Assembly (NCBI GenBank): GCA_964035575.1
Contig: OZ037863.1
Span: 350,001-414,000 of the forward strand
Length of the DNA: 64,000 nucleotides
Reading direction: 5' to 3'
From: Rhynchopus sp. YZ270_cl-10
Lineage: Eukaryota; Euglenozoa; Diplonemea; Diplonemida; Diplonemidae
In this document: one piece after another, positions 17,509-28,257 of the stretch
Layout of the letters: every line of letters starts with the position of its first letter
How positions within the stretch are numbered: position 1 is the first letter of the stretch
Notes under the pieces: generated by a model
Seen by the model: the letters and a program-made list of their open reading frames with translations, nothing else
Database searches by the model: none
Told to the model about the DNA's origin: nothing
Made by a program: the position numbers and the translations under genes

Positions 17509-20500
17509 TCAGAAAAGATCCAGCTCGCTTCCACCTTCAGACTCCGTATCCTCAGTATCTCCTTCTGTGTAACGCATCTCATCATAGTTCTCAAGATCTC
17601 TCGCACGCTGCTTCTTTTGCAGACAGCAAAACGCAGCAACAACACACACAGCCACCACGAGCACGCCCACACCGATGCCGACATAAAGGACAACGTTGCT
17701 GCTCCCACCCGACTCCTCCGGCTGCGGTGACACTGTCACGTCGTCCGCAAGCAGGCACAGAGGCACACCAGTGGGGTGCACGTAGCCCTGTGTGTGGCAC
17801 ACACACGTCCCAGCATTGCACGTCGCCTTCGGGTCAAGCCTCCCACTGCGACAGTCTTTGTCAGCTGTGCACAGAGCCTTCACAGCAGGAGCTGACGGTG
17901 CAAAAGTGGCACCAGCAGGCTGGTCTGTTGGGGTGGCTGTCGGAAGTGCTGTGTCAGGTGCAGAGGTACCAGGAGCATGAGAAGCACCAGCAGACCATGG
18001 TGTTGGGGAGACAGCTAAAGCAGGCAGCTTTGGTGGTGCTGCTGAGTAAGGTGCAGGTGGGGAAGATGTAGAAGCAGCAGTAGGAAGGTTTGTTAGTCCT
18101 GTTGTGGCAGGTGCATTTGTCTCGGGTGCAGGTGTCAGATCGTGTGAGGGAAAGTCTGGTCTTGTCCCTCCACAACTCCAAGCAAAGGTAAACTCGGCGT
18201 CAAAGATTAATTCAGGCGGGAGCTCCAAAGTAATGATGAAGTTCCCTGCAACACTGAAGGTTCCGTTGAAAGAAGTCGAGTGTCTGTCAGTACGCAAAAT
18301 GGTCCCATCGCTGTTCCTAAATCCGAATTCGGCACCGTACCGACGGAAGCTGGAGGTAGCAATGTCAAGCATTCCTGTGCAGGGAATAAGCCAACTGGAA
18401 ATCGCCAGTTGAACTGAAATCATTCGCTCATACGTCCCAGCAGGCGGCAGTGTCAGGTATGTGGAAGCATCAAAGCCTGCTGCAGGCACAACTGCAGGTC
18501 CAGTGTGGCACTCCCAATCGAAGGTGAAGTCCATGTGGATGTACTTACTTTCCCCCCTCGTGTCTTTTAACACAACCGTCATCTCACCGTTGGCAGGGTA
18601 AGTGGCAATGTAACGTTCCCGGTTATCAAACAATGATGTGAGCACGTACCCATCACTGTTTTGAAGTGTTGCTCTTGCGTTGTACCCCAACGTGATGTTT
18701 CTGAACGTGACCTCAACTGTTCCCACACACTGAAATGTCCAGCACTCAACGTACTCTGCTCTGTGAACGGGTGCTCTGATTGTGGCAACCAAAGGTGGCG
18801 ACAACAGCGCTTCGCACGGGGCACGTGGAACAGCTGAGGGTGGTGCACGTGTCTCAGGTGCAGGTGTCAGATCGTGTGACGGAAATTCTGGTCTTGTCCC
18901 TCCACAACTCCAAGCAAAGGCAAACTTCGAGTCATAATCCTGACTATACCCATGGTACTGATACTCGGGGCGCAAAGTAATGTTGAAGTTCCCTGCAACG
19001 TTGAACCTTCCATTGAAAGAAGTCGAGTGACTGTCAGTGCGCAAAATGGTCCCGTTGCTGTTCATGTATCCGAATTCAACGGATCGACCTAAGAAGGAGT
19101 AAGCAGCAATGTCAAGCATTCCTGTACAGGGAATAAGCCAACTGGAAATCGCCTTTTCTGAAAACATCCGCTCATACGTCCCAGCAGGCGGCAGTGTCAG
19201 GTATGTGGAAGCATCAAAGCCTGCTGCAGGCACAACTGCGGGTCCGGTGTGGCACACCCACTCCAAGGTGAAGCCCATGTGGTAGTAGTCGTGACTATAC
19301 CCTCTCGTGTCGTTGAACAGAACAGTCATCTCACCGTTGGCAGGGTAAGTGGCAATGTAACGTTCCCGGTTTTCAACGAATGATGTGAGCACGTACCCAT
19401 CACTGTTTTGAAGTGTCACTCTTGCGTTGTACCCCGACGTGATGTTTCTGAACGTGACCTCAACTGTTCCCACACACTGAAATGTCCAGCACTCAACGTA
19501 CTCTGCTTGAACGGGTGCTTTGATTGTGGCAACCAAAGGTGGCGACAACAGCGCTTCGCACGGGGCACGTGGAACAACTGTTGGCGGTGCAGGTGTCTCA
19601 GGTGCAGGTGTCAGATCGTGTGAGGGAAAGTCAGGTCTCGTCCCTCCACAACTCCAAGCAAAGGTGAACACGGTGTCATCTTTTCTAAAATATGCATCAT
19701 CGGTAGAGTGCCAAGTAATTTTGAAGTTTCCTGCAACATTGAAGATCCAAGTAGCCCGCCTGTCAGTGCGCAAGCTGGTCCCGTTGCTGTTCGTGAATAT
19801 GACCACTGGCCACTTTGTGCTGTAGGTAGCAGCAATGTCAAGCATTCCTGTGCAGGGAATAAGCCAACTGGAAATCGCCCGTTCTGAAAACATCCGCTCA
19901 TACGTCCCAGCAGGCGGCAGTGTCAGGTATGTGGAAGCATCAAAGCCTGCTGCAGGCACAACTGCAGGTCCAGTGTGGCACACCCAGCCGAAGGTAAATC
20001 TGTCCTCTCCGTAGTAACTAGACCCCATCGAGTCGTTGAACACAACCATCATCTCACCGTTGGCAGGGTAAGTGGCAATGTGACGTTCATGCTTTCCCAT
20101 GAATGATGTCAGCACGTACCCATCACTGTTTTGAAGTGTGGTCTCTCCGGACCCGGTCAGATGGATGTTTCTGAACGTGACCTCAACTGTTCCCACACAC
20201 TGAAATGTCCAGCACACAACGTACTCTGCATGAATGGGTGCTCTGAATCTGGCATCCAAAGGTGGCGACAACAGCGCTTCGCACGCGGCACGTGGAACAG
20301 CTGTTGGTGGTGCACGTGTTTCGGGTGCAGGTGTCAGATCGTGTGAGGGAATGTCTGGTCTTGTCCCTCCACAACTCCAAGCAAAGGCAAACGTAAAGTC
20401 ATAATACTCTTGTCTTTCAGAGCGCAAAGTGATGTTGAAGTTCCCTGCAACACTGAAGGTTCCATTGAAATTAGTCCATTCCCAGTGACTAGCCAAGATG

Positions 20501-21141
20501 GTCCCGTCGCTGTTCATAAAAATGAATTCACTTTCGTAGTTGTGTGTGCCGGAGGTAGCAGCAATGTCAAGCATTCCTGTGCAGGGAATAAGCCAACTGG
20601 AAATCGCCTTTTCTGAAATCATTCGCTCATACGTCCCAACAGGCGGCAGTGTCAGGTATGTGGAAGCATCAAAGCCTGCTGCAGGCACAACTGCAGGTCC
20701 AGTGTGGCACTCCCAATCGAAGGTAAATTCGCTCTCGCCGTAGTAACTAGACCCCCACGTATCATTGAACACAACCGTCATCTCACCGTTGGCAGGGTAA
20801 GTGGCCTTGTAACGTGGATGCGCTTCCGCCAATGATGTCAGCACGTACCCATCACTGTTTTGAAGCACCAATATCTTGCGCGCATTCATTCTGCTGATGT
20901 TTCTGAACGTGACCTCAAGTGTTCCCACACACAGAAATGTATAGCACTCAGAGTACGCTTCATAAGGAATGGGTGCTTTGACAAACGCAACGAACGGTGG
21001 AAACGAAACCGACACACACGGAGAGAGTGGAACAGCTGTTGGTGGTGCACGTGTCTGAGGTGCAGGAGTAATTGGGCTGGTAGGTATCGGCACCGAGGCA
21101 CGCGACAGGGAGAGACACGACACTGCAAGGAGCCAACGCAT
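17509..21141 (-). CDS. Surface protein B (class 1, four CUB-like pairs)
   Basis: 1210 residues from the ATG at 21141. Residues 1-17 form a signal peptide (Met-Arg-Trp-Leu-Leu-Ala to Ser-Arg-Ala). Four modules of about 240 residues follow to about 990. Each starts near S-P-P-L-V-A, has C-W-T-F-Q-C-V-G-T-V-E-V-T-F, N-S-D-G-Y-V-L-T-S, P-A-N-G-E-M and F-x-F-x-W-V-C, then a second half with T-Y-L-T-L-P-P, W-L-I-P-C-T-G and F-A-W-S-C. Both halves have the strand pattern of CUB domains (inference). A Thr/Pro stalk leads to an EGF-like Cys knot (about 1091-1130), a transmembrane helix (about 1150-1174) and an acidic tail with a Y-D-E-M sorting-type motif. Many N-glycosylation sequons occur. Modules within B differ more from each other than those in D, E or F. 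Probably a cell-surface binding or antigenic protein; ligand unknown. Confidence 0.88.
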   Translation of the reverse strand: MRWLLAVSCLSLSRASVPIPTSPITPAPQTRAPPTAVPLSPCVSVSFPPFVAFVKAPIPYEAYSECYTFLCVGTLEVTFRNISRMNARKILVLQNSDGYVLTSLAEAHPRYKATYPANGEMTVVFNDTWGSSYYGESEFTFDWECHTGPAVVPAAGFDASTYLTLPPVGTYERMISEKAISSWLIPCTGMLDIAATSGTHNYESEFIFMNSDGTILASHWEWTNFNGTFSVAGNFNITLRSERQEYYDFTFAFAWSCGGTRPDIPSHDLTPAPETRAPPTAVPRAACEALLSPPLDARFRAPIHAEYVVCWTFQCVGTVEVTFRNIHLTGSGETTLQNSDGYVLTSFMGKHERHIATYPANGEMMVVFNDSMGSSYYGEDRFTFGWVCHTGPAVVPAAGFDASTYLTLPPAGTYERMFSERAISSWLIPCTGMLDIAATYSTKWPVVIFTNSNGTSLRTDRRATWIFNVAGNFKITWHSTDDAYFRKDDTVFTFAWSCGGTRPDFPSHDLTPAPETPAPPTVVPRAPCEALLSPPLVATIKAPVQAEYVECWTFQCVGTVEVTFRNITSGYNARVTLQNSDGYVLTSFVENRERYIATYPANGEMTVLFNDTRGYSHDYYHMGFTLEWVCHTGPAVVPAAGFDASTYLTLPPAGTYERMFSEKAISSWLIPCTGMLDIAAYSFLGRSVEFGYMNSNGTILRTDSHSTSFNGRFNVAGNFNITLRPEYQYHGYSQDYDSKFAFAWSCGGTRPEFPSHDLTPAPETRAPPSAVPRAPCEALLSPPLVATIRAPVHRAEYVECWTFQCVGTVEVTFRNITLGYNARATLQNSDGYVLTSLFDNRERYIATYPANGEMTVVLKDTRGESKYIHMDFTFDWECHTGPAVVPAAGFDASTYLTLPPAGTYERMISVQLAISSWLIPCTGMLDIATSSFRRYGAEFGFRNSDGTILRTDRHSTSFNGTFSVAGNFIITLELPPELIFDAEFTFAWSCGGTRPDFPSHDLTPAPETNAPATTGLTNLPTAASTSSPPAPYSAAPPKLPALAVSPTPWSAGASHAPGTSAPDTALPTATPTDQPAGATFAPSAPAVKALCTADKDCRSGRLDPKATCNAGTCVCHTQGYVHPTGVPLCLLADDVTVSPQPEESGGSSNVVLYVGIGVGVLVVAVCVVAAFCCLQKKQRARDLENYDEMRYTEGDTEDTESEGGSELDLF

Positions 21142-21560
21142 TGTGTGACTTGACGGCACAACGCCGCTTGCCTGTGGGTGGGGTTCTGAAGAGTGTGTGG
21201 TGACCTGTTGGGTGGTGTGGGTAAGTGTCTCCAATGTGCCGTGCACGAGCCACCCCTTCCCTCTCACAGCAGGTCCACGACGCTGGTCCACACCTCTGCC
21301 AACGCTGATGATGCCGATGCTGTGCACCACAACACCTTGTCTGTCCATGTGTCCTCTTCAAGATAGGTTGCCGTAAGGCAAGCAGACTCGTTGAATGCGT
21401 CAGTGTAGTGCGCGTGCAGCCTAGGACATTTAGGAGCATCACAGACCTGCTATTGGCTCGCTCTTCCGCGTGCTAAAAAACGCACGCAGTCCCACACCAG
21501 ACCAGACTGTTTGGCAGAGGACCTGCTGGGGTACACGAGGATTGGGGTGGCAGCCGTTCT
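21142..21560 (-). promoter_or_regulatory. Conserved 5' flank of gene B (type 1)
   Basis: Nearly identical to 12004-12420 and 25156-25570. The similarity to the gene C flank continues to about 21855, including a GGGAGGGGGAGGAGGAGGG stretch near 21690. Confidence 0.7.
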
Positions 21561-21848
21561 CTGACACAGCTGTGTCAATGGACAGAGACCCCGTGACGAG
21601 AACGTGGCGAAAAAGGCGCAAAGAAAAAATGTATATTTTTCTGTTTTGTTTCCGTGGTCTAACCCCTGTGGGTAATCTAAAGTGGGAGGGGGAGGAGGAG
21701 GGTCTAAATGAAGAGAGTAGACCAGAGCGGAAATGACAGTTGCCAAACTCTCTCTTGCTTGCTGTTTGGAAAAAAAGAAAATAACAATGCAAATTTGTTC
21801 AAGAAATGGCGATGACAGGCAAGCTACCAATCAAGACACTTCCTTCGA

Positions 21849-22138
21849 TCGGTCAAGCGACGGTACATCACTCGAAATTGATAATCGAGCACATCAAAAG
21901 AGAACACAACCTGCAAGGAAGACCTCAAGCCCTATCTCCTGCGCACCGTGCTGCGGGCTTGGCTATGCTATCCTCGTACAGAATGGAGTGGGTGGCGTGG
22001 TCGCTCAATGAGGGCGTTCCGGGTGCTGAGACGTCGGAGGACGGCCTTAGTCTTGGCAGAAAGCGCTGCCCTCTAGACCCCCCACCTCTGTGCCCCTGAG
22101 TGCAGCCAGGATCGTGACACCACCCTCTTTGCCTCGGG
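21849..22138. repeat. Retroelement scrap with inverted segment
   Basis: 21860-21948 matches 12715-12782 and its neighbourhood, the RNase H-like remnant. The following 190 bp (21949-22137) is the reverse complement of about 12977-13175. This interval is therefore a shortened and partly inverted version of the one between genes A and B. No gene is supported here. Confidence 0.7.
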
Positions 22139-23061
22139 TGTCAGCCGTGACGTGACCTTCTCCTAGGGCCCTCCATTTTTGAGGCCATATTCTGCGCAAG
22201 ATTACCCCTAATAGTTATCAAACATACACAGGGAAAGGGCAAGACAAGGGGTGGAAGGGTGCTGTACTGGTTTTGATATTTCGGTACACCAAAGAGCGGT
22301 CACGTCCTCCACATGGGGGAGAGTTTTTGTGACGTTGCACATGGCTTCCCTAACTCGGCTGATTCTATGATTGGGAGGGGTGGGGGTGGGGGTGTAGCTA
22401 GAAGTGGTGGTCCTTTCAGATGAGGGGAGACAACGGGACACAAAAGAAAAAAAAAAAGTTTGACTTGTACTCGTGGTTTTACTTGTGATTGCACCGTTGT
22501 AAGCCAAGGTGAAACCACAAAGTGAAACCACAAGTCATTTACTTCACCGTCGGGCGCATAGAAATTCTGACGACAAACTCATTTCTCTTCTACAATTTTT
22601 AAAACCGTCTTCACTAATCTACGACCATGCCTTTATTCTTTACCATAGCCAGGGAAGCCATGTAGGAAGCTGACGTGACAAAAGGGTCACGGGGAAGAAT
22701 ACAAAGGAAAGACGGCAGTACATCATCCAAGAAAATTGGCGTCCAAACAACTTTGTCGTATTTGGGTATTTCCGGCAAGTTAGCGCCTTCTTTGGACGGC
22801 AAACATATTTCGACAACTGTCATCTCTAATCGCATTATACGTAAAGAACAAAGTGAAGTTGATAGTGCAAACGCCTTTGGGACGCAGGCACTGACACTAT
22901 CGAACCCCGAGTGTTGCTTACAGGGAACTGCAAGCAGTCACAGTCATGTCCCCATCCTGACTAGGAAGGGGCGATGTCATGTTTTAAAGAGTCAAGAAAA
23001 ACACTGTGTGCACCGATCTGTACCGCTCCTGTGCGGTACAGATCAACTCCTCCTCACACTG
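22139..23061. repeat. 3'-flank block, copy 3 (gene C), uninterrupted
   Basis: The unsplit form of the block, running to the stop of gene C. It serves as the reference that shows the gene B copy was interrupted. It contains the 73-codon minus-strand frame at 22614-22835 and the stem-loop at 23015-23044. Confidence 0.87.
23015..23044 (-). other. Perfect stem-loop just 3' of gene C
   Basis: Same 12-bp stem and 6-nt loop as at 17462-17491, again 17 nt downstream of the stop codon. Confidence 0.75.
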
Positions 23062-25155
23062 TCAGAAAAGATCCAGTTCGCTTCCACCTTCAGACTCCAT
23101 ATCCTCAGTATCTCCTTCTGTGGAACGCATCTCATGTCTATCAAGCACCGTCGCACGCTGCTTCTTTTGCAGACAGTAAAACGCAGCAACAACACACACA
23201 GCCACCACGAGCACGCCCACACCGATGCCGACATAAAGGACAACGTTGCTGCTCCCACCCGACTCCTCCAGCTGCGGTGACACTGTCACGTCGTCCGCAA
23301 GCAGGCACAGAGGCACACCAGTGGGGTGCACGTAGCCCTGTGTGTGGCACACACACGTCCCAGCATTGCACGTCGCCTTCGGGTCAAGCCTCCCACTGCG
23401 ACAGTCTTTGTCAGTTGTGCACAGAGCCTTCACAGCAGGAGCTGACGGTGCAAAAGTGGCAGCAGGCTGGTCTGTTGGGGTGGCTGTCGGAAGTGCTGTG
23501 TCAGGTGCGGGTGTAGGTGTTGTTGTCGGAAGTGGTGTACGGAGTGCAGGTGTAGTTGGAGCAGAAGAAGTACCAGCAGACCATGGTGTTGGGGAGACAG
23601 TTAAAGCTGGCAGCTTTGGTGGTGCTGCTGAGTCAGGTACAGGTGGGGAAGATGTCACCGCTGTGGCACCTCCACAACTCCAAGTAAATGCAAACACGGA
23701 GTCATGTAATGTATCCCGCTCAGAGTGCATAGTAATATTGAAGTTCCCTGCAACACTGAAGATTTCATTGAAATCAGTTGAGGTCTTGTCAGTGCGCAAA
23801 ATGGTCCCGTCGCTGTCCGTGAATATGAATTCGACGCCCCAAGCAAAGCTGGAGAAAGCAGCAATGTCAAGCATTCCTGTGCAGGGAATAAGCCAACTGT
23901 AAATACCCCGTCCTGAAAAAATCCGCTCGTACGTCCCAACAGGCGGCAGTGTCAGGTATGTGGAAGCATCAAAGCCTGCTGCAGGCACAACTGCAGGTCC
24001 AGTGTTGCACACCCACTCAAAGGTGATATCGCTCTTGAGTAGGTAACTTATCCCACCCGTGTCGTTGAACACAAGCATCATCTCACCGTTGGCAGGGAAA
24101 GTGGCATTGTAGCGTTCCCGCTTTTCCATGAATGATGTCAGCACGTACCCATCACTGTTTTGAAGCGTTCTCTTTCCGTACCAGCTCGAAACGATTAACG
24201 TGACCTCAAGTGTTCCCACACACTGAAATGTCCAGCACACAACGTACGGTGCATACGTGGGTGCTCTGATTGAGGCAAGCAAACGTGGCGACAACAGCGC
24301 TTCGCACGCGGCACGTGGAATAGCTGTTGGTGGTGCACGTGTTTCGGGTGCAGGTGTCGGGTCGGGTGAGGGAAGGTCTGGTCGTGTCCCTCCACAACTC
24401 CAAGCAAACGCAAACTTGTCGTCTAATGCCCCATACCCCTTATTATTAGAGTGCAAAGTAATGTTGAAGTTTCCTGCAACACTGAAGGTTCCGTTGAAAG
24501 TGGTCTTGGACCAGTCATCAGCCAAGATGGTCCCGTTGCTGTTCGTGAATATGAATACACCATCTGAATCAGCGGATGACGAGGCAGCAATGTCAAGCAT
24601 TCCTGTGCAGGGAATAAGCCAACTGTAAATCGCCGGTTCTGAAAACATCCGCTCATACGTCCCAGCAGGCGGCAGTGTCAGGTATGTGGAAGCATCAAAG
24701 CCTGCTGCAGGCACAACTGCAGGTCCAGTGTTGCACACCCACTCGAACGTGAATTTGTTCTCGTAGTAGTAACTATTGCCCCTTGTGTCATTGAACACAA
24801 CCGTCATCTCACCGTTGGCAGGGTAAGTGGCAATGTAACGCTCCCGGTTTTCAAACAATGATGTCAGCACGTACCCATCACTGTTGTGAAGCATCAACCA
24901 CTGATCTACTATGGATATGATTCTGAACGTAACCTCAACTGTTCCCACACACTGAAATGTCCAGCACTCAACGTACTCTGCTTGAACGGGTGCTTTGATT
25001 GTGGCAACCAAAGGTGGCGACAACAGCGCTTCGCACGCGGCAGGTGGAACAACTGTTGGTGGTGCACGTGTCTCGGGTGCAGGAGTAATTGGGCTGGTAG
25101 GTATCGGCACTGCACGCGACAGGGAGAGACACGACACTGCAAGGAGCCAACGCAT
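23062..25155 (-). CDS. Surface protein C (class 1, two CUB-like pairs)
   Basis: 697 residues from the ATG at 25155, the smallest intact family member. The signal peptide is followed by two CUB-like pairs (about 40-520). The Thr/Pro stalk includes an S-P-T-P-W-S-A-G stretch shared with B. The EGF-like C-T-T-D-K-D-C knot, transmembrane helix and acidic tail ending E-L-D-L-F follow as in A and B. It lacks the extra juxtamembrane domain of D-G. In the second pair the usual F-R-N-I after the first strand is altered and the Y-I-A-T block reads Y-N-A-T. Its flanks are nearly identical to those of B, so B and C arose by tandem duplication and then changed module number. Confidence 0.88.
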   Translation of the reverse strand: MRWLLAVSCLSLSRAVPIPTSPITPAPETRAPPTVVPPAACEALLSPPLVATIKAPVQAEYVECWTFQCVGTVEVTFRIISIVDQWLMLHNSDGYVLTSLFENRERYIATYPANGEMTVVFNDTRGNSYYYENKFTFEWVCNTGPAVVPAAGFDASTYLTLPPAGTYERMFSEPAIYSWLIPCTGMLDIAASSSADSDGVFIFTNSNGTILADDWSKTTFNGTFSVAGNFNITLHSNNKGYGALDDKFAFAWSCGGTRPDLPSPDPTPAPETRAPPTAIPRAACEALLSPRLLASIRAPTYAPYVVCWTFQCVGTLEVTLIVSSWYGKRTLQNSDGYVLTSFMEKRERYNATFPANGEMMLVFNDTGGISYLLKSDITFEWVCNTGPAVVPAAGFDASTYLTLPPVGTYERIFSGRGIYSWLIPCTGMLDIAAFSSFAWGVEFIFTDSDGTILRTDKTSTDFNEIFSVAGNFNITMHSERDTLHDSVFAFTWSCGGATAVTSSPPVPDSAAPPKLPALTVSPTPWSAGTSSAPTTPALRTPLPTTTPTPAPDTALPTATPTDQPAATFAPSAPAVKALCTTDKDCRSGRLDPKATCNAGTCVCHTQGYVHPTGVPLCLLADDVTVSPQLEESGGSSNVVLYVGIGVGVLVVAVCVVAAFYCLQKKQRATVLDRHEMRSTEGDTEDMESEGGSELDLF

Positions 25156-25880
25156 TGTGTGACTTGACGGCACAACGACGCTTGCCTGTGGGTGGGGTTC
25201 TGAAGAGTGTGTGGTGACCTGTTGGGTGGTGTGGGTAAGTGTCTCCAATGCGCCGTGCACGAGCCGCCCCTTCCCTCTCACAGCAGGTCCACGACGCTGG
25301 TCCACACCTCTGCCAACGCTGATGATGCCGATGCTGTGCACCACAACACCTTGTCTGTCGATGTGTCCTCTTCAAGATAGGTTGCCGTAAGGCAAGCAGA
25401 CTCGTTGAATGCGTCAGTGTAGTGCGCGTGCAGCCTAGGACATTTAGGAGCATCACAGACCAGCTATTGGCTCGCTCTTCCGCGTGCTAAAAAACGCACG
25501 CAGTCCCACACCAGACTGTTTGGCAGAGGACCTGCTGGGGTACACGAGAATTGGAGTGGTAGCCGTCTCTCTCACACAGCTGTGTCAATGGACAGAGACC
25601 CCGTGACGAGAACGTGGCGAAAAAGGCGCAAAAAAAAAAAAAAAAAAAAAAAAAAATGTCTATTTTTCTGTTTTGTTTCCGTGGTCTAACCCCTGTGGGT
25701 AATCTAAAGTGGGAGGGGGAGGAGGAGGGTCCAAATGAAGAGAGTAAACGAGAGCGGAAATGACAGTTGCCAAACTCTCTCTTGCTTGCTGTTTGGAAAA
25801 AAAGAAAATAACAATGCAAATTTGTTCAAGAAATGGCGATGACAGGCAAGCTACCAATCAAGACACTTCCTTCGATCGGT
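25156..25880 (-). promoter_or_regulatory. Conserved 5' flank of gene C (type 1)
   Basis: The first 410 bp match the flanks of A and B. The similarity to B extends to about 25880 and is broken by an A-run of about 27 at 25630-25656 that is much shorter in B. Confidence 0.7.
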
Positions 25881-25967
25881 GGATGCGCAATACTCCTGAA
25901 AGCAAGTAAATTCTGTTGATCGCCAAAAGAAAATCGTGTCTGTTGAACAAACAAACAAAAAAAAAGT

Positions 25968-26078
25968 TGACTTGAAATACAAAGCCCGCTCGCGACAGTG
26001 TACCTTGGTACAATGACCGGCTGTACCGGGGTGGACACCCAACCATGCAGTCCTACATCCATGTCGAGGTTTACACCT
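25968..26078. repeat. Dispersed repeat D1, copy 1
   Basis: Begins TTGACTTGAAATACAAAGCC after an A-run and contains ACCTTGGTACAATGACCGG and CATGCAGTCCTACATCCAT. Relatives lie at 35452-35655, 40815-40925, 41200-41493, 47203-47370 and 49105-49400. The full unit is about 210-300 bp. It is SINE- or MITE-like in size and spread; I see no convincing tRNA-type A and B boxes. 26080-26489 contains no gene I can support. Confidence 0.75.
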
Positions 26079-26489
26079 AATATGGAAAAAAAAGGGGAGA
26101 AAGTTTGAAAAATGAATGTGTTCGCGTGCGTACACAAAAAAAAAAACACATAAAATTGAAACTTGAAAAATTTGTAAACGAATACACACGCACACATACA
26201 TGCCCTGTAAACTCTTCTGTTTCGGTAGCTTAGCTACGCCAGGGGAGGTCTCTAGTGATAAAAGAAAGTCAAAAAGAAAGTCTACCTTCTATAAAAAAAA
26301 AAATCTTGCGGGCACCGTTCATCTGAAGCTACGCTACCCCTTTTATTATTTGCTATCCAACCTTTGCTTTCATCAAAGGTTGCTGGAAGGTCGGTCACTT
26401 CACAACCCCACCATCCCTCCCTCTCCCTCCCCCTCACATTCCCAATACATTTCTCTACTCTTTTTTTTACCAATTTTTTTATCTGAAAC

Positions 26490-27890
26490 CTACCCACGCC
26501 TGAGGGGGCCTTCGAACGGAGCAGCTCTTGGCTCTGACACCACTCCTCCTCCTCCCCCTTTGGTTGGGGCATGACCCCCTGGTGGTGCTCGGAGAGTCTC
26601 CCAGAGGGTACATAACGCGGCATCAGAGGCGGTGGAACGATCTGCAATGTACGACATGACACTTCTGTACTGTGCGCTGGTAGCTTCGAGAACTCGTTGC
26701 ATGCGTGCGTCGAGACCAGCTCCTGCGGTGTGCACCTGGGCCTCCCACTGTGTCTGTCTCTCATCCAACACTTTGTGTGTCTCCGCCACCACTGCAGAGA
26801 ATACCCCCACCTGCGCGTGGTGTCGCACCCACGCACCCCAACGACACCGCAAATGCAGCCTCTCTGCTTGTTTCAAAAGCTGCCTCCACGTCCTCCCCCC
26901 TGTCCCCCCTGCTCCCCCTACCTTACGTGTTGGATGAAGCAGACTCCATACACGAAACGAACGGCGTAACAGAACTAAACTGTTTTTCCGATAGAGGGTA
27001 TGAAAACGGAAGATGATACTGCGGGACCAGGGTTGGTTGGAAAGGGTGGAGCGTGATTGGATTGGGGTCGGATGGGCGATGATATTGTGGTGTGGGAAAG
27101 CGGTGTGCGCCATTCCGCTTAAAAGCGCAAACTTCCTGCGATGACGGAGAAGCGCCGCAAACTTCTTAAAATAGCGTCGCTGGAGAACTACATTCGACGA
27201 TTCATTGACCCGCGACAGAAGCGACGCCACTGTCCACAACAAATACCCCTTATCTCTCAACATCGCATCCCCTTGGGCAGACAGACACGCCTCCACCCGT
27301 TCCCTCTCACCACGTTCCCTTCGTAGCTCTTCCTGCAAGCCTAGGCATCGGCTCTCCACTTCAGCCACCCTGCATGTTAATTCTGCAAATACAACAGGAA
27401 TTTGTTCTAATTGTGCGCGGATTGCGTCCATTTCTGATGGTGCTTCTGTCACCTCTTCTTTACCCCAGATATCCCCTTTAAATAGTTTTTGGGGTGAAGC
27501 GCGTAGTGGGGCGCTGATGCGTCGTTGTGTTGGTGTTGGTGTTGCGATGCGAGATGAAGCGGAATGCGACCTGCCACGTTCTAGAGGCAGGTCGGGGCGT
27601 GTTTCAGAGGAAAGCGCGCTGCGCAGAGCAGAGGAGACCGGTTGGTGGGGAACTGAGACTCTCTCTTGGTTGAATCGTCGTGGTGGAAGCTGGTGTACGT
27701 CTTCGCATATGTCGATCGCCTTAGCTGGGCATGTCTGTGGTGTCTGCTGAAGGAGGTGTCCTGACACAGAAGAACCTCCCGATGCACGCCGTCCCACGAC
27801 ACCCCAAATCGCAGATGGGCGAGCTGCCTGAACACTTTGTTGAAGAGGATCTCGGTCTCGGTCAGAGCTTGAATATGAAGCACGGTGCAT
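26490..27890 (-). CDS. Coiled-coil protein with SFI1-like basic repeats
   Basis: 466 residues if the ATG at 27890 is used; the frame is open to another ATG at 28085 (531 residues). The extra 65 residues are encoded by DNA with repeated GACAGGTCG motifs and look non-coding, so I prefer the inner start. The N-terminal 150 residues are Ser/Arg/Pro-rich. A coiled coil follows near 150-215 of the short form. Basic segments spaced through the middle (R-Y-F-K-K-F-A-A-L-L-R, R-R-S-F-R-V-W-S-L-L, L-R-C-R-W-G-A-W-V-R) resemble the aromatic-Trp repeats of SFI1-type centrin-binding proteins. A second short helix region and a Gly-rich end follow. A cytoskeletal or basal-body role would be a guess. No homologue is recognised. 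Confidence 0.6.
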   Translation of the reverse strand: MHRASYSSSDRDRDPLQQSVQAARPSAIWGVVGRRASGGSSVSGHLLQQTPQTCPAKAIDICEDVHQLPPRRFNQERVSVPHQPVSSALRSALSSETRPDLPLERGRSHSASSRIATPTPTQRRISAPLRASPQKLFKGDIWGKEEVTEAPSEMDAIRAQLEQIPVVFAELTCRVAEVESRCLGLQEELRRERGERERVEACLSAQGDAMLRDKGYLLWTVASLLSRVNESSNVVLQRRYFKKFAALLRHRRKFALLSGMAHTAFPHHNIIAHPTPIQSRSTLSNQPWSRSIIFRFHTLYRKNSLVLLRRSFRVWSLLHPTRKVGGAGGTGGRTWRQLLKQAERLHLRCRWGAWVRHHAQVGVFSAVVAETHKVLDERQTQWEAQVHTAGAGLDARMQRVLEATSAQYRSVMSYIADRSTASDAALCTLWETLRAPPGGHAPTKGGGGGVVSEPRAAPFEGPLRRG

Positions 27891-28257
27891 TTGGTGTTTT
27901 GTTTTTGTACGTAAACTTCTAAAGTGTGTAACAAATATTCTGTGGTGGTGCTCCGGGAGGGGTATCGATATTGACAGGTCGCTGACAACAGGGACTCTAT
28001 ACACACCCCCCCTGAAATTGACAGGTCGCCGACAAGGTCGTGGCACGTCGCTGACAGGTCGTTGACCGACTTCCGAAAGCACCATGTGGTGATATTTTTT
28101 TTACAATACGCTCTCCTCACTGACCTGGACAGAGGAAACCTCTTTGATGCCAAAAAAACGTCAGTGATAATTAGGAAAAGGGGGGAGGGGAGGAGGAGGA
28201 GGAGGTCGAATAAAATGTGTTGAAAAGTAAATTTTTGAGAGGGAAAAAAAACGTTGT

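Noticed and set aside
21142-21348. Extended N-terminus of gene B from an upstream ATG at 21348
   Set aside because: That ATG is not conserved in C, D or E, and the extension would bury the signal peptide.
26490-28085. Intron within the coiled-coil gene
   Set aside because: The frame is continuous and no convincing GT-AG pair was needed or seen.
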